Origin: Tulasnella sp. 424
Taxonomy: Eukaryota; Basidiomycota; Agaricomycetes; Cantharellales; Tulasnellaceae
Direction of reading: 5' to 3'
NCBI GenBank assembly: GCA_019633425.1
Contig: WSUB01000009.1
Span: 186,001 to 250,000, forward strand
DNA length: 64,000 nt
This document shows, piece after piece, positions 34,801-50,184 of the stretch. Position numbers and translations under genes: made by a program. Below the pieces are notes generated by a model, which ran no database searches, was not told where the DNA came from, and worked only from the letters and a program-made list of their open reading frames with translations. Each line of letters starts with the position of its first letter. Within the stretch, counting starts at the first letter, position 1.

Positions 34801-35330
34801 GAGATCCGTCACCCCCACCTAATAAACGCTTCAAGGGCAATTCGCCGCCTCCGCTAGGTGGGAGAGGCCGTGACTGGGAGTCTGGGCGGGACCGAGAACG
34901 AAGCAAGAGGAACTTTACCCCACCTCGGAGGGACCACCGAAGAGACGGAGACGCAGTTCCCGATGGTGTTGTGTGGTTCATGTCCACCTTGCCGAGTGCT
35001 GCAGCTTTCGATGGTCAGTTGGAGAAATCGATTGTCGGATCATTTGTCACACCCGCTGATAACACGGATGCTCACCCTTTGGTACAGGTCCGAAATTCAG
35101 AACCGACGATCTCATGCAATTGCTTAGGACAGCAAATCTGCCCACTCCTCATGCCGGCCCAGGAGAGGTACGGCGGAGCAGGTCGCCACCGCCGCGAGGT
35201 AAGTAGCGATGGAGCGCACAATGGAATCTGTCTGATGGCGTGATGTTCCCATCCAATAGGTGGACGCCCTCCGCCGGATTACGGGCCGTATCAAGGACCC
35301 GGGAGTGGTCGGGGCGGCAGGAGATACTAA
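31822..35330 (+). CDS. RNA14: mRNA 3'-end processing factor RNA14 (CstF-77 homologue)
   Basis: HAT-repeat scaffold of cleavage factor IA, which with RNA15 and others cleaves and polyadenylates pre-mRNA in the nucleus. The start [20 protein letters not shown] leads into a long acidic, Gln/Ser/Pro-rich N-terminus (about 220 aa) with repeated GGYSPSA/GYSPSNP motifs. The HAT/Suf domain follows: [91 protein letters not shown] and [29 protein letters not shown]. The C-terminus is low-complexity RGG/RS-like and ends SGRGGRRY with stop 35328-35330. Several short introns interrupt it. The length is a little above that of the yeast protein because of the N-terminal extension. Confidence 0.87.
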
Positions 35331-35725
35331 AATTATGATAATTCCATGTCCTAGCGAGATTTACTTGTGTACTGCTTACGCCAGAGCTCGCTTGAGTCTA
35401 AAATTCGCAATGGTATTTGCTGGGTTCGGATATTTGCGCAGTGGTGGGCAGTGCCTCTGGAAGAATTACATGAGGGAGCCACACCGTGTGAATCGGGCTA
35501 TTTTGGATCCCGAGTTTTTTAGTTTTGTGGGGAAGCCGGTTGAGGCGGATATAAACACGGTGAAATCGTCCCCGACGTCCTTCCCCCCTTCCTCTCTCTC
35601 CAGACAGCTCCAAACACTCACCCAGACTCATTCCTCCTCCTTCCCCTACGACCTTCACGACGTTCGGCCTCAAATCTACAGACACGCTAGCGCCGCTTCC
35701 GGTGACGACTACGAATAACGACAAA
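35331..35725. other. Spacer RNA14-FNT transporter
   Basis: 395 bp. The second half (35570-35660) is strongly CT-rich (ccttcctctctctcc), fitting a basidiomycete promoter/TSS region. The transporter's frame is open upstream of its ATG but has no earlier ATG. Confidence 0.4.
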
Positions 35726-37278
35726 ATGGCCATAGACATGTTATCTGGCCTCCTTCTGGAGGACGCGATCGTTCACAACGCGATTCACAAAGCTCAAAAC
35801 ACGCCCGATAAGACTTTTGTACGCTCAGATCCATGATCCTATTGCGTTCGAGTACTGAGACCGTCTGGATAGTTCTTGGGCATGCTTGCTGGCCTCTGGA
35901 TCACATTCGGCGGCCTGGCCGGTCTCTCGGCAGCCGGTGGTATTCCTGTCGACGTTCGAAACGTACGAGCCGTCTCATTACCGGGATTTTCACGCGACTC
36001 ATTAGCCCCTCCCCTCTAGAATTGGCCGATTTTACCCAAACTGGGCCTTGCTTTCTTCTTCCCTACGGCACTACACTTCATCGTCCTGTAAGGCGTTTTG
36101 AAAATGTATCCGCCGCCAAATCCTTGTCTAATCTGCTTCTGTCACAGCTTTGGTGGCGAACTCTTTACCGGAAACACGATGATCGTCGTGTAAGCGGGTG
36201 TTCACTATGTGTCTAGTTCGGGCTCGCTAACGTCAACTACGTCATAGGATCGGCTGGCTGAATAAAAAGCTAACTCTGAAGAAGATGCTTCTCAACTGGT
36301 TTATTGTTTATATTGGCAATTTCTGTGGCTGTGTGCTTTTCGTAAGTCCCGATGCCTAGCTAGTCATTAGACCGCATCTCTGAAGACTTGAACCGATCCA
36401 CAGGGATACTTGTTCGGCTACCTGACGCAAATATTCGAGCACGAACCTTACCTTTCATACGTTCAGTCGATAGCCGTGTCAAAAACGCATTACCCCTGGC
36501 ACGTAATTTTCCTCAAGGGCATTGTCGCAAATACCTGCGTCTGCCTCGGTGTCATCCTCGGTCTCGCCAGTAGGGATGCTGCAGGCAAGATCATTGCCCT
36601 GTGGTTCCCTCCAGTTAGTGAGTGACATGTCGTTGGCTCGAAATCGAGTCGGGGTTGCTGACTTCTCCCTCGCTAGTCTTCGTTCTCATGGGCATGGAGC
36701 ACGTGGTTGCCAATCGTAAGCGAACGTCTCAACGGCATTGCTCTCCCAGACACTGATTGCTTCATTCAGAGTTCTTCGTCAACATTGGTCTGATGTATGG
36801 CGCAGATACTACTATTGGCAGAATGTGGTTCAACCAGTCCGCCGCCGCTCTTGGCAACCTTGTCGGTGGTGCAATTGTATTGGGGTGAGCTCCACTCTCA
36901 TCACGATGGCCCCCGCCTTTGATCTGACGGCATTACAATATTAGTCTCTCCGAACACGTCATGAACCATTGGAAGTCTCCACTCCCATGGCACAAGGACC
37001 ACCCACGTGGTATGTCTAAGCTTTTTGCCAAGAAGTTTCTGCCCCACGTTCTTACCGATCGCTGTCTAGGTTCTCTTGCCGCCCACGATGTCGAATCCAC
37101 ACGCAAAGCAAAGGAAAGCCCGTCGCAAGCTAGCTCCTCGGCTAACTCGATCATGAACATGTTCGGAGGTCACCATGGCCCCAAGATCGAAGTTATCCCC
37201 GAAGCCGAGAAAGACAACTTGACTCTCAGACCTCCTACAGCCTCTCATCAGTTTAATGGGACTGCACAGATGGTTTAA
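35726..37278 (+). CDS. Formate/nitrite transporter family (FNT) channel
   Basis: Membrane channel of the FNT family for small monovalent anions such as formate or nitrite; probably plasma membrane. Joined exons give six hydrophobic segments: GMLAGLWITFGGLAGLSAAGG, FFFPTALHFIVLFGGELFTGNTM, LLNWFIVYIGNFCGCVLFGYLFGYL, FLKGIVANTCVCLGVILGLAS, WFPPVIFVLMGMEHVVAN and LGNLVGGAIVLGLSEHV. The family's ELFTGN and KGI-A-NT-VC elements and the MGMEHVVAN-FF block are intact. The C-terminal cytosolic tail (about 90 aa, Ser/His/Lys-rich) is longer than in bacterial members. ATG 35726 is the first in frame. It is convergent with the WW-kinase. Substrate is not assigned. Confidence 0.87.
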
Positions 37279-37560
37279 CCTGCATTACGTTTCTCACGAA
37301 AAAGTCTCACTTGGACAGTGCTGGTCGCACACTCTGGTTTCTCATCTCTTCCAGTAGACATGTATACATAACATTCCATTTAGCTAGATGGTATTATCTT
37401 TTGGACCGCTTCCTACCTAAACCCCACTCAGTCCTCGTCACCGGTCGTCCACTGTTGTATTTTATTAGTTTAGACTCTAGATGTATACGCTTCTCCGGAT
37501 ACCGACAATCAGGTCGCCAAATACATGAGGGTGGCTCGAGTCTTGAGTTTGCCACAGAGC

Positions 37561-39274
37561 CTACTCGATCTCAAAAAGCTTGGCCATAACTTCCTGTGCC
37601 GATGGCCGCTCCTTTGGTTCCATGGACCATCCCTTTTCAGCGATGCTCCAGAGCCCTTCGTAAGAATACCCATCTGGAGACCATTCGGGGTTTTTTGCGG
37701 GGCGCCTGCCCAGTACAATATCTAATATCACCGCTGCGGCTGCCTGAGTCTGGTAGAACGGTACTTTCCCGGTGATAATCTGAGCAAAGGACGCTAGTCA
37801 GCGTACTTTAATCGCAACGAATCATAGTCGAGCGTACCTCTACGATGCACATTGAAAACGCGTACATATCGCTAGCTGTGGTCTTGTGCTCGTTGTTGTG
37901 AATTTCAGGAGCGGTCCACCTATCAGGGAGGTTCGATTAGAGCTGGGTCACTGCAATGCGTTCATGAGAACTGACCGGTATGTCCCAGCCCCTTTAAGCG
38001 CTTCAGACGTGTTTGTATCGAATAATTTACTCAGACCGAAGTCACATAAAAGTGCTTCCCCGTCCCGCGTGAGGACGACGTTAACCTTGATGGGGTCAGG
38101 TTCAGACTGAGCGCAAAGCGAATACGGACAGAAACGTACGAGCTTGAGATCACCATGTACAATTTCCTTGCGATGCAGGTAAGCCAAAGCATCCGCTAAG
38201 TCGTATAACTACGCAAATCTGTCAGATTGGGCTCGAACTTCGAGGACGGAGGTCGAGCTTACGATCGTCTTCCTCGACAGATACGGAAGATTTGGATGAT
38301 TACGGACGTAGTTATACACGTCTCCATTCTCTGCCCATGGTGCAACAAGATGGACGTATCCTTCAGCTTCATAAGTGCCTAAGAGCTCCAATATCTTCGG
38401 ATGCCGGAGCTGCCGCCAAATATCGGCCTCTCGATTGAATCTCTAAGGTGAAAAACATAATTAAGCTCAACGGTAAAGCCCGTTACATGCTGGTGCTTTC
38501 ACGTACCCTGACGACGGCCGAGTCGAGATCCATGATCCGTGGTCGCTTGATTGCCACGACCCGCCCATCCTTTAAGCGACCACGATATAGGTCACATGTA
38601 CCTCCCATTCCCACCATTTCCCCGATGGTTTCTACTTCTGGAGTGATGTCCAGTACGCTATGAGGCGGTAGACCTTTGTGCAACGAGACAGAGGCGGCAA
38701 CTGCCCATGCTGCAGCGGCCATTTTGGAGGGCTCGGGCGGAGGCGATGTTGCTGGACTGGGAGAGACCAAAATCAGCGAAGTCTCACTCAAACGGTTGAA
38801 GCTAACAAACTCCTTTCTGTCTTGAGGTTCTGCAGTCACAGGTCGACGTTTGCCCACTATTCGTGACACCGGGGCTTCGACGATAGGGCTCAAACTTAGC
38901 CGAGGGTCATCCCAAGTGGTCGCTTTTGTATTATGATCGACAAAATATGGGTGTCCGTCAGCAGTCCACTTCATCTCCCATCCACCCGGAAGACTGAAAG
39001 CTGGCGAAGGCGTCCGACGGATGTGATCAGGAGGGACAAGGGGGTTCCCATTGCTTGATGTGGAGGGACCTTGCGCTCCATCAAGACTTCTGGCAGCGGG
39101 ACGCGGAGAGGGCGTTCTTGCAATGTCTATGGTGTTGATAGCTGGAGACCGTGGGCGCGGGGGTAGCGACGGCGGGGCCCTCAAACCAGCGGGCAGGTTC
39201 TGCCCACCACCATTTTTCAGATTGAGGTTGACTTGTGCGATTCCCGCAGTAATCCCATTAAATCTGTCTGCCAT
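37561..39274 (-). CDS. WW-domain protein kinase
   Basis: Predicted Ser/Thr kinase of the fungal TKL-like type with an N-terminal WW domain. The start [17 protein letters not shown] (ATG complement 39272-39274) is preferred to the GTG at 39337. A Pro/Ser-rich leader is followed by the WW domain (about residues 98-125: [20 protein letters not shown]...TTWDDPR, both Trp present), a linker, and the kinase domain. The kinase shows a glycine loop ([12 protein letters not shown]), VVAIKRPR (catalytic Lys), [14 protein letters not shown] (HGD in place of HRD, so non-RD), [11 protein letters not shown] (DFG), [13 protein letters not shown] and [12 protein letters not shown]. It is the downstream, shorter paralogue of the C2-C2-WW-kinase that lies immediately upstream on the same strand. 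A TATA-like tatataaag sits near 39400 on the minus strand. Confidence 0.85.
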
Positions 39275-39675
39275 ATTATCCGAGTGTCGGCCTTGAAGCG
39301 TTGTGGTTTTTCGTGAGTAGATGACGAGCGTTGTCACGGTCAGGTAACTATTGCCTCGATTCGCATCACGGCTGCAAGCTCACCTGTCAGATAATGCCTT
39401 TATATAGGTAATTGGTTTCGCTGAGCTGATGAACGGGGTGAGTTTATGGTGCAACAAGAGACGTGGCCGAGTGAAAATTAAAAGGGTGGGGTGGTTGAGC
39501 AGCCGAGGCGGTGTGTGACAAATGCAACCACCATTTATGGAAATAGGCGTCTTTTTTGGTCACGAGTGCCGAAGATACCACGCTCGGCTCAAGTCCTTCG
39601 CAAGTCCAGTCCATTTCAACAATAAGATTACAGCGGAACCCATTTCGATAGTCGTATAAACTGTACGCATCTGGG
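39275..39675. other. Spacer between the two WW-kinase genes
   Basis: 401 bp. It holds the promoter of the WW-kinase on the minus strand, with a TATA-like tatataaag around 39400-39408, and the 3' region of the C2-C2-WW-kinase. No other feature is seen. Confidence 0.45.
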
Positions 39676-42872
<3,197 letters not shown>

Positions 42873-43079
42873 GCTAGGGGGAGGGGGGGTGTGGTGGTTG
42901 GCTGATGCGGCATAACAACACGAAGCAGTGCATCTTTATCGTTGCGACGGCGTCTCACATGGCATGCCCGAAAATAGCAGAATCAACCCCAACACCGAGC
43001 AGTTCTCAGCCATATAATTCGATTCCAGCTAGTAGTATCGCCGCATAGAGTCCAGTCCGCCATCGCCGAGTCCAGATAC
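42873..43079. other. Short spacer kinase-GCNA
   Basis: 207 bp between two minus-strand genes, with a G-rich run (gggggagggggggg at about 42879-42890) just upstream of the kinase ATG. Nothing else is seen. Confidence 0.4.
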
Positions 43080-45585
43080 TTATACATTAAGCCGTCCAAG
43101 TCCAGCCACAATATCATCCATTGCATCAGACCCTCCAGGAGTCGAGCTCGCATCCGACTTGGTCTGCTTCCACATCTCTGACAAGATCTGCATTGCTGCG
43201 CTTTGGGATATCCCAGGATTTTCACTCTTGATGGTCTTCAAGTTCTGTTTCATAAACTCTGAGGAAGGGGAGAAAGGGAGTATTTACGGTCAGGACGAAA
43301 TTCGGGCCGAAGCTTTAAAGGGAAGACTCACCTTGCCAAGCGCTTTTCGGCTTGGCGTTTGTCTCGAATAGTGGCTTCAGAACTGATCGGCACAGGCCAC
43401 ACCCTTGCTTTGTAATGTCAATCGACTTGGAAAAGCGCCCGTAGATATGAGCGCAAGCCGTGTTGGTGCATTGCCATGAAAACTTGTAGGCTATCTCGTA
43501 GGTATGTCGCGTCTGAAGGACGGGAGTTACAGTTCATGAAGATCATTTCATGGGCGCATCGGGGAGTTTTGCTCACTGAGATTTCGATATCAGGTCGATA
43601 GCGGGTAACCTTGGCTGCCCACTTCTTCCACGCTGATCCATGATCTGGTTGGCCTACTCCGTCGACCAGCCACGTGCTGAGATGACACATCTCGTGGCTT
43701 AAAGTGTTCCGGACCCGTTCTTCGCAGTCGACGACTTTAGTTGACAGCTCAATTGTCAAACCAACGGCGACCGACCCATCAGGATTGTGACGAACCGCTC
43801 CATTCTCATCACGCTCCCTACATGAGCTCAAAATCAGTAAAACCGGAAAATTAAACATCAAACATTATTTCCGACGCACTTTCGTAAGAAAGCCTTTCCA
43901 GCCGTGCTAAGAAGCAGCTTGCTCCATACGAGCTCGCACCCATCCAGGACGTGTTTGAAGACATGTTCGTTGAGATCGTCGAATAGTTCCCTAGCATAAT
44001 GTTCAAGGAACCTCGCCTTCGCAACACGAGACATCGCCTTGCCCGATGGCGAAGTCGGCGTGGCAGGGCCAACGGTCCTTTTCGACTTGCCCTTGGATAC
44101 TGGCGTGGACGGCGTCGAAGGAACATCTGCATCCTTCGTCTTTGCGATCGCTTTCGACTTTGGCTTCGCCGGTTTCGGTGCTGCCGCACGTTTGGAACGT
44201 GGAGCGGGCAACGGACCCCCGAGGTCGAAGTACTCCTTCTCACTTTCGTCGGACGAGATTTCGATGACTTCCTTATCATCCGACATGGACCTGACGGAGT
44301 GCCTCTTCGATGATCCTTTCACTGGAGACGCTTCGGTGACCTCATCGGGAATAAGTTCCTCGTCGGATTGCGTCGCGAAGATGCCAAGTCCTTTGAGCGA
44401 CCGAGAGCGAGCAGGCGGGACGGTGGGTTGAGTAAGGGCGGGGGAGAATGCCGTAAAGGGGCTGTTAGGCGTGATGGGACTGAATGTCTTTTTCAGGTTT
44501 CGCGGAGAGACGCTTAACCAGGCGATAATGAGAAAAGAGACTCCACCAACCGAATCAAGGGCCAGACTTACTATCCCATTTCTCCAGCATTGTCGCTCCA
44601 GTTTTCAACAGTGTCCTGAGTCTCAGGTATTATCTCATCATCCGATAGCTCCGTGCTCGACTCAAGGGAATCATGGCACTCGCTGGGCAGCTGTATCAGA
44701 CACGGGCAAGATTACATGGAATGAACAGAGGACCCACCATTCCTTATCCGGCCCGACGGCTTGAACCGCCAGAACACCACGCGTTCCGTTTTGCTGGCCT
44801 AGGCTGTGCAAAGATGATTGGCGGCGTAGAGAAGAGATTTCGGGCGCCTTTTGAACGATTCGTTCTTGGTCAGAGTCGAAGATCTGGATGACTTCACGGG
44901 ATGCAGTACTCTTGCTGGTCGGGGTACGAGTGGAACTAGTTACCAGAGCATGCCTTTTGGAAGGTGAATTGGCGCGCCCCTCCTCTTCGCTTGAGTGATG
45001 GAGAGCGCGCTTTTTGGGGGAACGGGAAGGGGTTGCATCCAAATCTACGTCGCTGTCCTCGGAACTGACAACGCGGCGCCTTATCTTCCATTGATTTCCT
45101 CTCTTCGAAGTTGCGGGTGGCTCAACCCTGAAAAGACGGTAAAAGTAAAAAATATGTGTCAGCGGGCGTGGGCTTCAGGCCTATTATAGCTTGACGGACA
45201 GGTTTTCCTCCGAGGACGGAGACAATTTCCTTCGTTCCTCCTCACTGTCAGGAATAATCGTCCCAATGCTGTCGGGAAGTTCGGCCAGAGATTTGTTTGT
45301 AATGGACGTTCCAACGTTTCGGCCCTCGTCTTCCCTCGCGTGACCCGTTTTAGACGCTCTGGACGCGGAAGGAGTTGACGGGAGTGGGGACTCCGGGCGA
45401 AGTTTCGACTTGGGTTTAGGACGTGCGGTTAAAGGAGACTTCGTCTTCGTAGGAGTGAAAAAGTCGTCCAGAGTTGTAACCTTCTCATTCTTTGGAGCTC
45501 GTTTCCGTACAGGGGTGGTAGCGGGTCGTCGATTGTTTGTAGGTTCGAGTGGCCGTGATAGTTCATTCAGGAAAGCGTTGTCCAT
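43080..45585 (-). CDS. GCNA-like protein: disordered SIM-rich N-terminus, SprT metalloprotease, zinc ribbon, HMG-like C-terminus
   Basis: Predicted nuclear SprT-family protease of the GCNA/ACRC type, a group linked to SUMO-dependent DNA-protein crosslink repair. It starts MDNAFLNELSRPLEP. Residues 36-43 (VTTLDDFF) resemble a PCNA-binding box but lack its Gln. The long disordered acidic/basic region repeats SUMO-interaction-like blocks: TIIPDSEEE, VIQIFDSDQE, EIIPETQD, ELIPDEV and VIEISSDES. The SprT core reads FDDLNEHVFKHVLDGCELVWS, GLTIELSTKVVD and NTLSHEMCHLSTWLVDG (HExxH zinc site), then QPDHGSAWKKWAAKV. A four-Cys ribbon follows (WQCTNTACAHIYGR ... QGCGLC). The C-terminus is HMG-box-like (SAWQEFMKQNLKTIKSENPG ... 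AMQILSEMWKQTK) and ends VAGLGRLNV. This domain order matches animal GCNA. It is divergent from VTC4. Confidence 0.83.
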
Positions 45586-46540
45586 GCTCGTTTGTAGGCA
45601 TGCAAATGTCGTTAGTAGGAAGTATTACGGTACTAAAATAATAGACCGAAGGGCTCTGAAGTAGCGAGTTTGATCCTGATAAGGGAGGGTTGGTTCAAAC
45701 GCCGATTTTGACGTGAACCGTTTCCCTTTGCACAATCTACAGGGACGAGACGCGTAAACACGAGCACACAGCACCGGAACTCACTACTTCAGGAAACCCC
45801 AGCTGCATCAAGTACGTTGATAGAAGACACGACGTGGCGCAGAAGATTACTAGGAGGGGCCTTCACTGGGACCGCAAAATAAGGGTCGATCATGGTCATA
45901 TGAGAGAGGGGCCTTCAATCACTGAAACCCCGTGACAGAGCCCAAGGAAGATTGACGCGGTTGTAACGCACCAACCACTTTCACATCCTACTCGGGAGCT
46001 ATGGAATGAAAGTTTTATCTTTATTGGGTGCGGTCGGCACGAATTCACGGCAGCTATAGGGGTTAGACTGCCCCCAGAGCTACCGGGCCCGTACGACAAT
46101 TTGACCAGCTTCCGAAAGTCCAAATCAAGTAATATGAGGATAAAATGCTCCCAATGCGATCCGAACCAAGTTTCTCTAGTTGACGGGCCAACAGAGCAAG
46201 GTCGACAACATGCATAATATAGCTGGTTGAACACGTTAACAGGGTCTCGGCCGGCCCAGAGTGTGCTATCTGCAATCGAGGTAATATTATCCATATGCCT
46301 TATATACAATCGTGCTGTGAGTTGGGTATCATGATCTGGGGATGAGGGTCGTTCAGGAATCGGAGCGTGTGCAAAGCCCGCACGTTCGTCGGAGTTTCGT
46401 AAGGTCCTGGGAGCGTCATAGTGTGAACTGAGAGATTCCCGAAATTCCTTGAAACCGGTTCTCCTTCATCTCCATTATCTGGACCTCGGAACAGAGGCCC
46501 AGTCAAATTTCTCTCTCCTCAACTCTCCCCCTCCCAGACC
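45586..46540. other. Divergent intergenic region GCNA / VTC4
   Basis: 955 bp. A minus-strand open frame of 137 codons (45896-46309) has no recognisable motif and poor coding character, so I do not call it. A short inverted-repeat-like stretch lies around 46050-46090 (agctatagggg...cccccagagct). The last 100 bp before VTC4 are CT-rich and fit a promoter. Confidence 0.4.
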
Positions 46541-49500
46541 ATGAAGTTCGGTCGGACCATCCAGGTGAGGGACGCAAGCCAAGACCGCTTATCCAAGCCA
46601 CTAACGGAACAACGACGCTCGTGTGCCAGAACGACCTTTACACTGCATGGCAGGCCTATTACATCGACTACAGTGGGCTCAAGAAAGAGCTCAAACGGCG
46701 CACAAATGGTCGGGACTGGAATGAAGACGATGAGAAACAGTTCAAGCAGCTTCTCGGCGCTGAACTCGACAAGATCTATCAATTCCAGGAGGAAAAGGTA
46801 TACCAATAGTCTCCCTGCTCTGTCCGTAGATTGTAATCTTGACCGGATAACGGTCCATCTAGGTCGGGGAGCTGGCACGGCGTATCAAGGATGCTGAGGC
46901 CAAGGTTCAAACATTAGTTGCGGATTACGTCCCGGACGACGAATCCGAGCATGCCGATGAAGAGGCCGTCGAACCGGGCGATCTCGGTTCGGACGACGAC
47001 GATGATGACGCTCACAGCGTAGACTCCCTTGAGGAGAAATTTCACGAACTTGAAGAAGAAGTCGCTACACTCGTTGCCGACGTTCATGACCTCGCTCTTT
47101 ACACGAAGCTCAACTTTACCGGATTCATGAAGATAGTCAAGGTTCGTGCCCAGCACTCCTTACCCAGCCAGCCTCGCAGTTTACTGACCCCCCTGTCCTA
47201 CACAGAAACACGACGTATGGTTTGGTTCCTTGCCTCCGATGCGACCTCGGCTGATAACCCGTCGCCGTCTTCTCTAGAAACAAACCGCGTATCCGCTCAA
47301 GTCTACCTTTGTTAAGGAATACCTGGAGAAACGCCCCTTTTACAAGGTTTCATACGACCCCTTGATTGTCAAACTCTCCAAACTCTACGACCTCGTCCGA
47401 ACCCGAGGTCATCCCATTCAGGGAGACTCCAGTGCAGGTGGCAGTCAAAGCGCCTTCGTCAGGCAGACGACCAAGTACTGGGTGATTATCGGTTTTGTGG
47501 TCGTGTGCCCGCTAAGGCCCTGTCTGACTTTCCCATCCCTAGGTGCACCCTGATAACCTTGTGCACGTGAAGTTAGCCATCATGAGACATCTTCCAGTGC
47601 TAGGTATGGTCCTTCGTCCTTTCCCTGGTTGATTCCCATCGTTGATAATACGTTCCCGCATTCACTAGTCTTCAATCCGAATAAGGAGTTTGAACCCAAG
47701 GATGCGGGTGAGTCTTTCACAAGTGGCGTGATAGGGGATCTTGCAGAAGCCTCATTTTGTCTTCTCTTCTGAATCCGAAGCGATCACCTCCATCTACTTT
47801 GATAACGAAGACTTGGAGTTGTACCTCGGTCGGCTCGAGAAGACTGAAGGCGCCGAAGCAGTACGGCTGCGGTGGTACGGAGATATGGATGTGAAAACTG
47901 TAAGATTAGGGATTTGAGCTGGGTGCTGTAACTTTCCCACTGAGCTTGCCGAATTTTCAGATCTTCGTTGAACGCAAAACCCACCGAGAAGACTGGACAG
48001 GAGAGAAGTCCGTGAAAGCCCGTTTCCCCATCAAGGAAAACAAAGTCAATGCTTTCCTGCGAGGAGAGTACACGGTGGACGCGGAATTCCAAGAGCTTGT
48101 GACCAAGGGAAAGAAGACCCAAGCTGAAGTGGACAACATGATCCAACTCGCTTCAGAAGTCCAATACGCCGTCCTTACTCGCAAGTTGCAACCTGTTATG
48201 CGAACGTTCTACAATCGAACAGCGTTCCAGCTCCCCGGCGACGCTCGAGTCCGTATATCGCTGGATACGGAGTTGACAATGGTACGAGAGGATAACTGGG
48301 ACGGAAGGCAGCGAGCTGGGGATAACTGGAGGAGGATGGACATTGGCATCGACCATCCCTTCAGCCAGTTACGCGAAGATGACAAGGAATTGTTCCCGTA
48401 CGGCGTTCTGGAAGTCAAGTTGCAGACGCAGCTGGGTCAAGAGCCACCGCAGTGGGTGAAAGAGCTGGTTTCCAGCCACTTGGTTGAAGCCATTCCCAAG
48501 TTCAGGTAGGCGCGCTCGGATGATATCTGCTGCTGGCGCTGACAAGTATTTCTGTTCGAAAGTAAATTCATTCACGGCTGCGCCACCCTTTTGCCAAACC
48601 GCGTCGACCTCGTACCCTTCTGGTTGCCTCAAATGGACGTTGACATTCGAAAGCCCGATACTGGTGCCGTCACCATCCAGATCAACCGTCCGACCTCCGC
48701 AACACAAAGCACTGCTACCAGCAACTCCCCTATACCAGAATCTCCTACGGATGAAGCTTTGGAGTTTGGCAAGTACACTGAACCCTTGTCCGAAGGAGAG
48801 GAGGACGAAGATATGGGTCAGGCTGTTGCTGCGGACGAAGAAAATCGCGTTGGTTTGCCCAGGGGACAAGCTTCAGACGCTATCAAGTTCAGACAGGAAC
48901 AGCTTGCGAGGCAGAATCAAGGCGAGGGCTCTAGCTCGGCTCCATCTCCTCTAGATGATGATCCTAGGAAGCCATTCCTAAAGACTCGCCGAGCTTCCGA
49001 GCTGGCGATCACCGGGCAGCGTCCGAGGAACATGTCCATTGATCCTTTGGCGCCGAGTTCGGTGTTTGACAAGACTTTGCAAACCAAGTTGCAGAAGGAG
49101 AGCAAGAGGAGAGTGGGCTTCAATGAGGAAGCTGTGGTGGATGAAGATGCCGATGATGAGGATGAGGAGGGACATCGTGGCGAGTACAACGGCGCACCTC
49201 CCGCACCAGTTGGCTTGTTTGGCCGGGTCCGCAGGTATGTGTATGCGGTTTGAATGAGTACTGGTTGAGGTACTGATCACAAACATATTGGGGCAGGTGG
49301 TTGGCGCCGGCACACGAGGAGCCACAAGAGCCAAGGGATGAAGTGGAATACTTGCGCATCAATGCGCCGGAAGGCAAAAAGATCTCCGTGGCGGTTCGCA
49401 TTGAACCCAAAGTCATTTTCGCTACCGAACGAACCTTCTTGGTGGGTCCACTTTCAATTTCTTTGTCCCTCGTGGGCCACTGACTTATGCCTTGCGCCAC

Positions 49501-49795
49501 CGAGTAGAAATGGCTCGAAATCACCGTCCTCATCGGCAGCATTGCGACCACCTTGCTCAACTTCAACGACGGCCAAGACACAACGGGCCTGATCTGTGCC
49601 TCGATCTTCACGCTGGCTGCGCTCGTCGCGATCCTATACTCTTGCATCATCTTCGTGCGACGCGCCTTGGCTCTGCGGCGACGCGATGCCGTAGTCACCG
49701 GCGTCTACTATGACAAGTATGGTCCGACAATCCTCTGCTTTATCCTCGGAGGCGCCATTATCACCAATGTGGGTTTGCGAATGGCGGAGCTCTAA
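46541..49795 (+). CDS. VTC4: Vacuolar transporter chaperone VTC4-like polyphosphate polymerase
   Basis: Synthesises polyphosphate from ATP and threads it into the vacuole as part of the VTC complex. The N-terminal SPX domain (phosphate/inositol-pyrophosphate sensor) starts MKFGRTIQ, spliced to [20 protein letters not shown], and contains the basic helix [16 protein letters not shown]. The catalytic tunnel domain has [85 protein letters not shown] and [11 protein letters not shown], with the Arg/Lys/Glu residues expected of an active enzyme. A disordered acidic insert of about 190 aa follows, then a C-terminal three-helix DUF202 membrane domain ([51 protein letters not shown]). VTC4 rather than VTC2/3 is inferred from the intact tunnel residues. 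ATG 46541 fits the family start. Confidence 0.87.
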
Positions 49796-50184
49796 CAAGT
49801 CTAAAGGGGTGGAAATTCGAATGAAATGGACATGAGGCAGCGCTTGGTTTCCTTTCTTCCTTCTTTCTTCCGTGCATGTCTTTATCGAATGTGGTAGTTA
49901 TTTCCTGCGCTATGTTGGATAGCCTCTTATGCCTCTTTGCGGCACCTCCGAATCCGGTGAGGTGTGTGAGTCCGGGTCCAAGCGGTGCCGCGTGTTTGTC
50001 CACAGAAAGGGAACATTTGTTCATGTAGACCATTCCAGACTCGTCCACAGTCTTTAACCTCTTCCACCACCTTTGACATCGACTGGGGCGACGTCTCTCC
50101 ATCCTCATTCGACTCACCCGCATTTATTCAGTGTCCTACGCATACCAGTCGTCAGCTTGACTGCTTTTCGACACCCCGCAAACC
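49796..50184. other. Spacer VTC4-Mex67
   Basis: 389 bp between two plus-strand genes. A CT-rich stretch (ggtttcctttcttccttctttcttcc, about 49846-49871) lies in the VTC4 3' region and a second CT-rich region lies before the Mex67 ATG. No other feature is seen. Confidence 0.4.

Noticed and set aside
45896..46309. 137-codon minus-strand open frame as a gene
   Set aside because: No motif, irregular composition, no splice-supported extension; it lies in a divergent promoter region.
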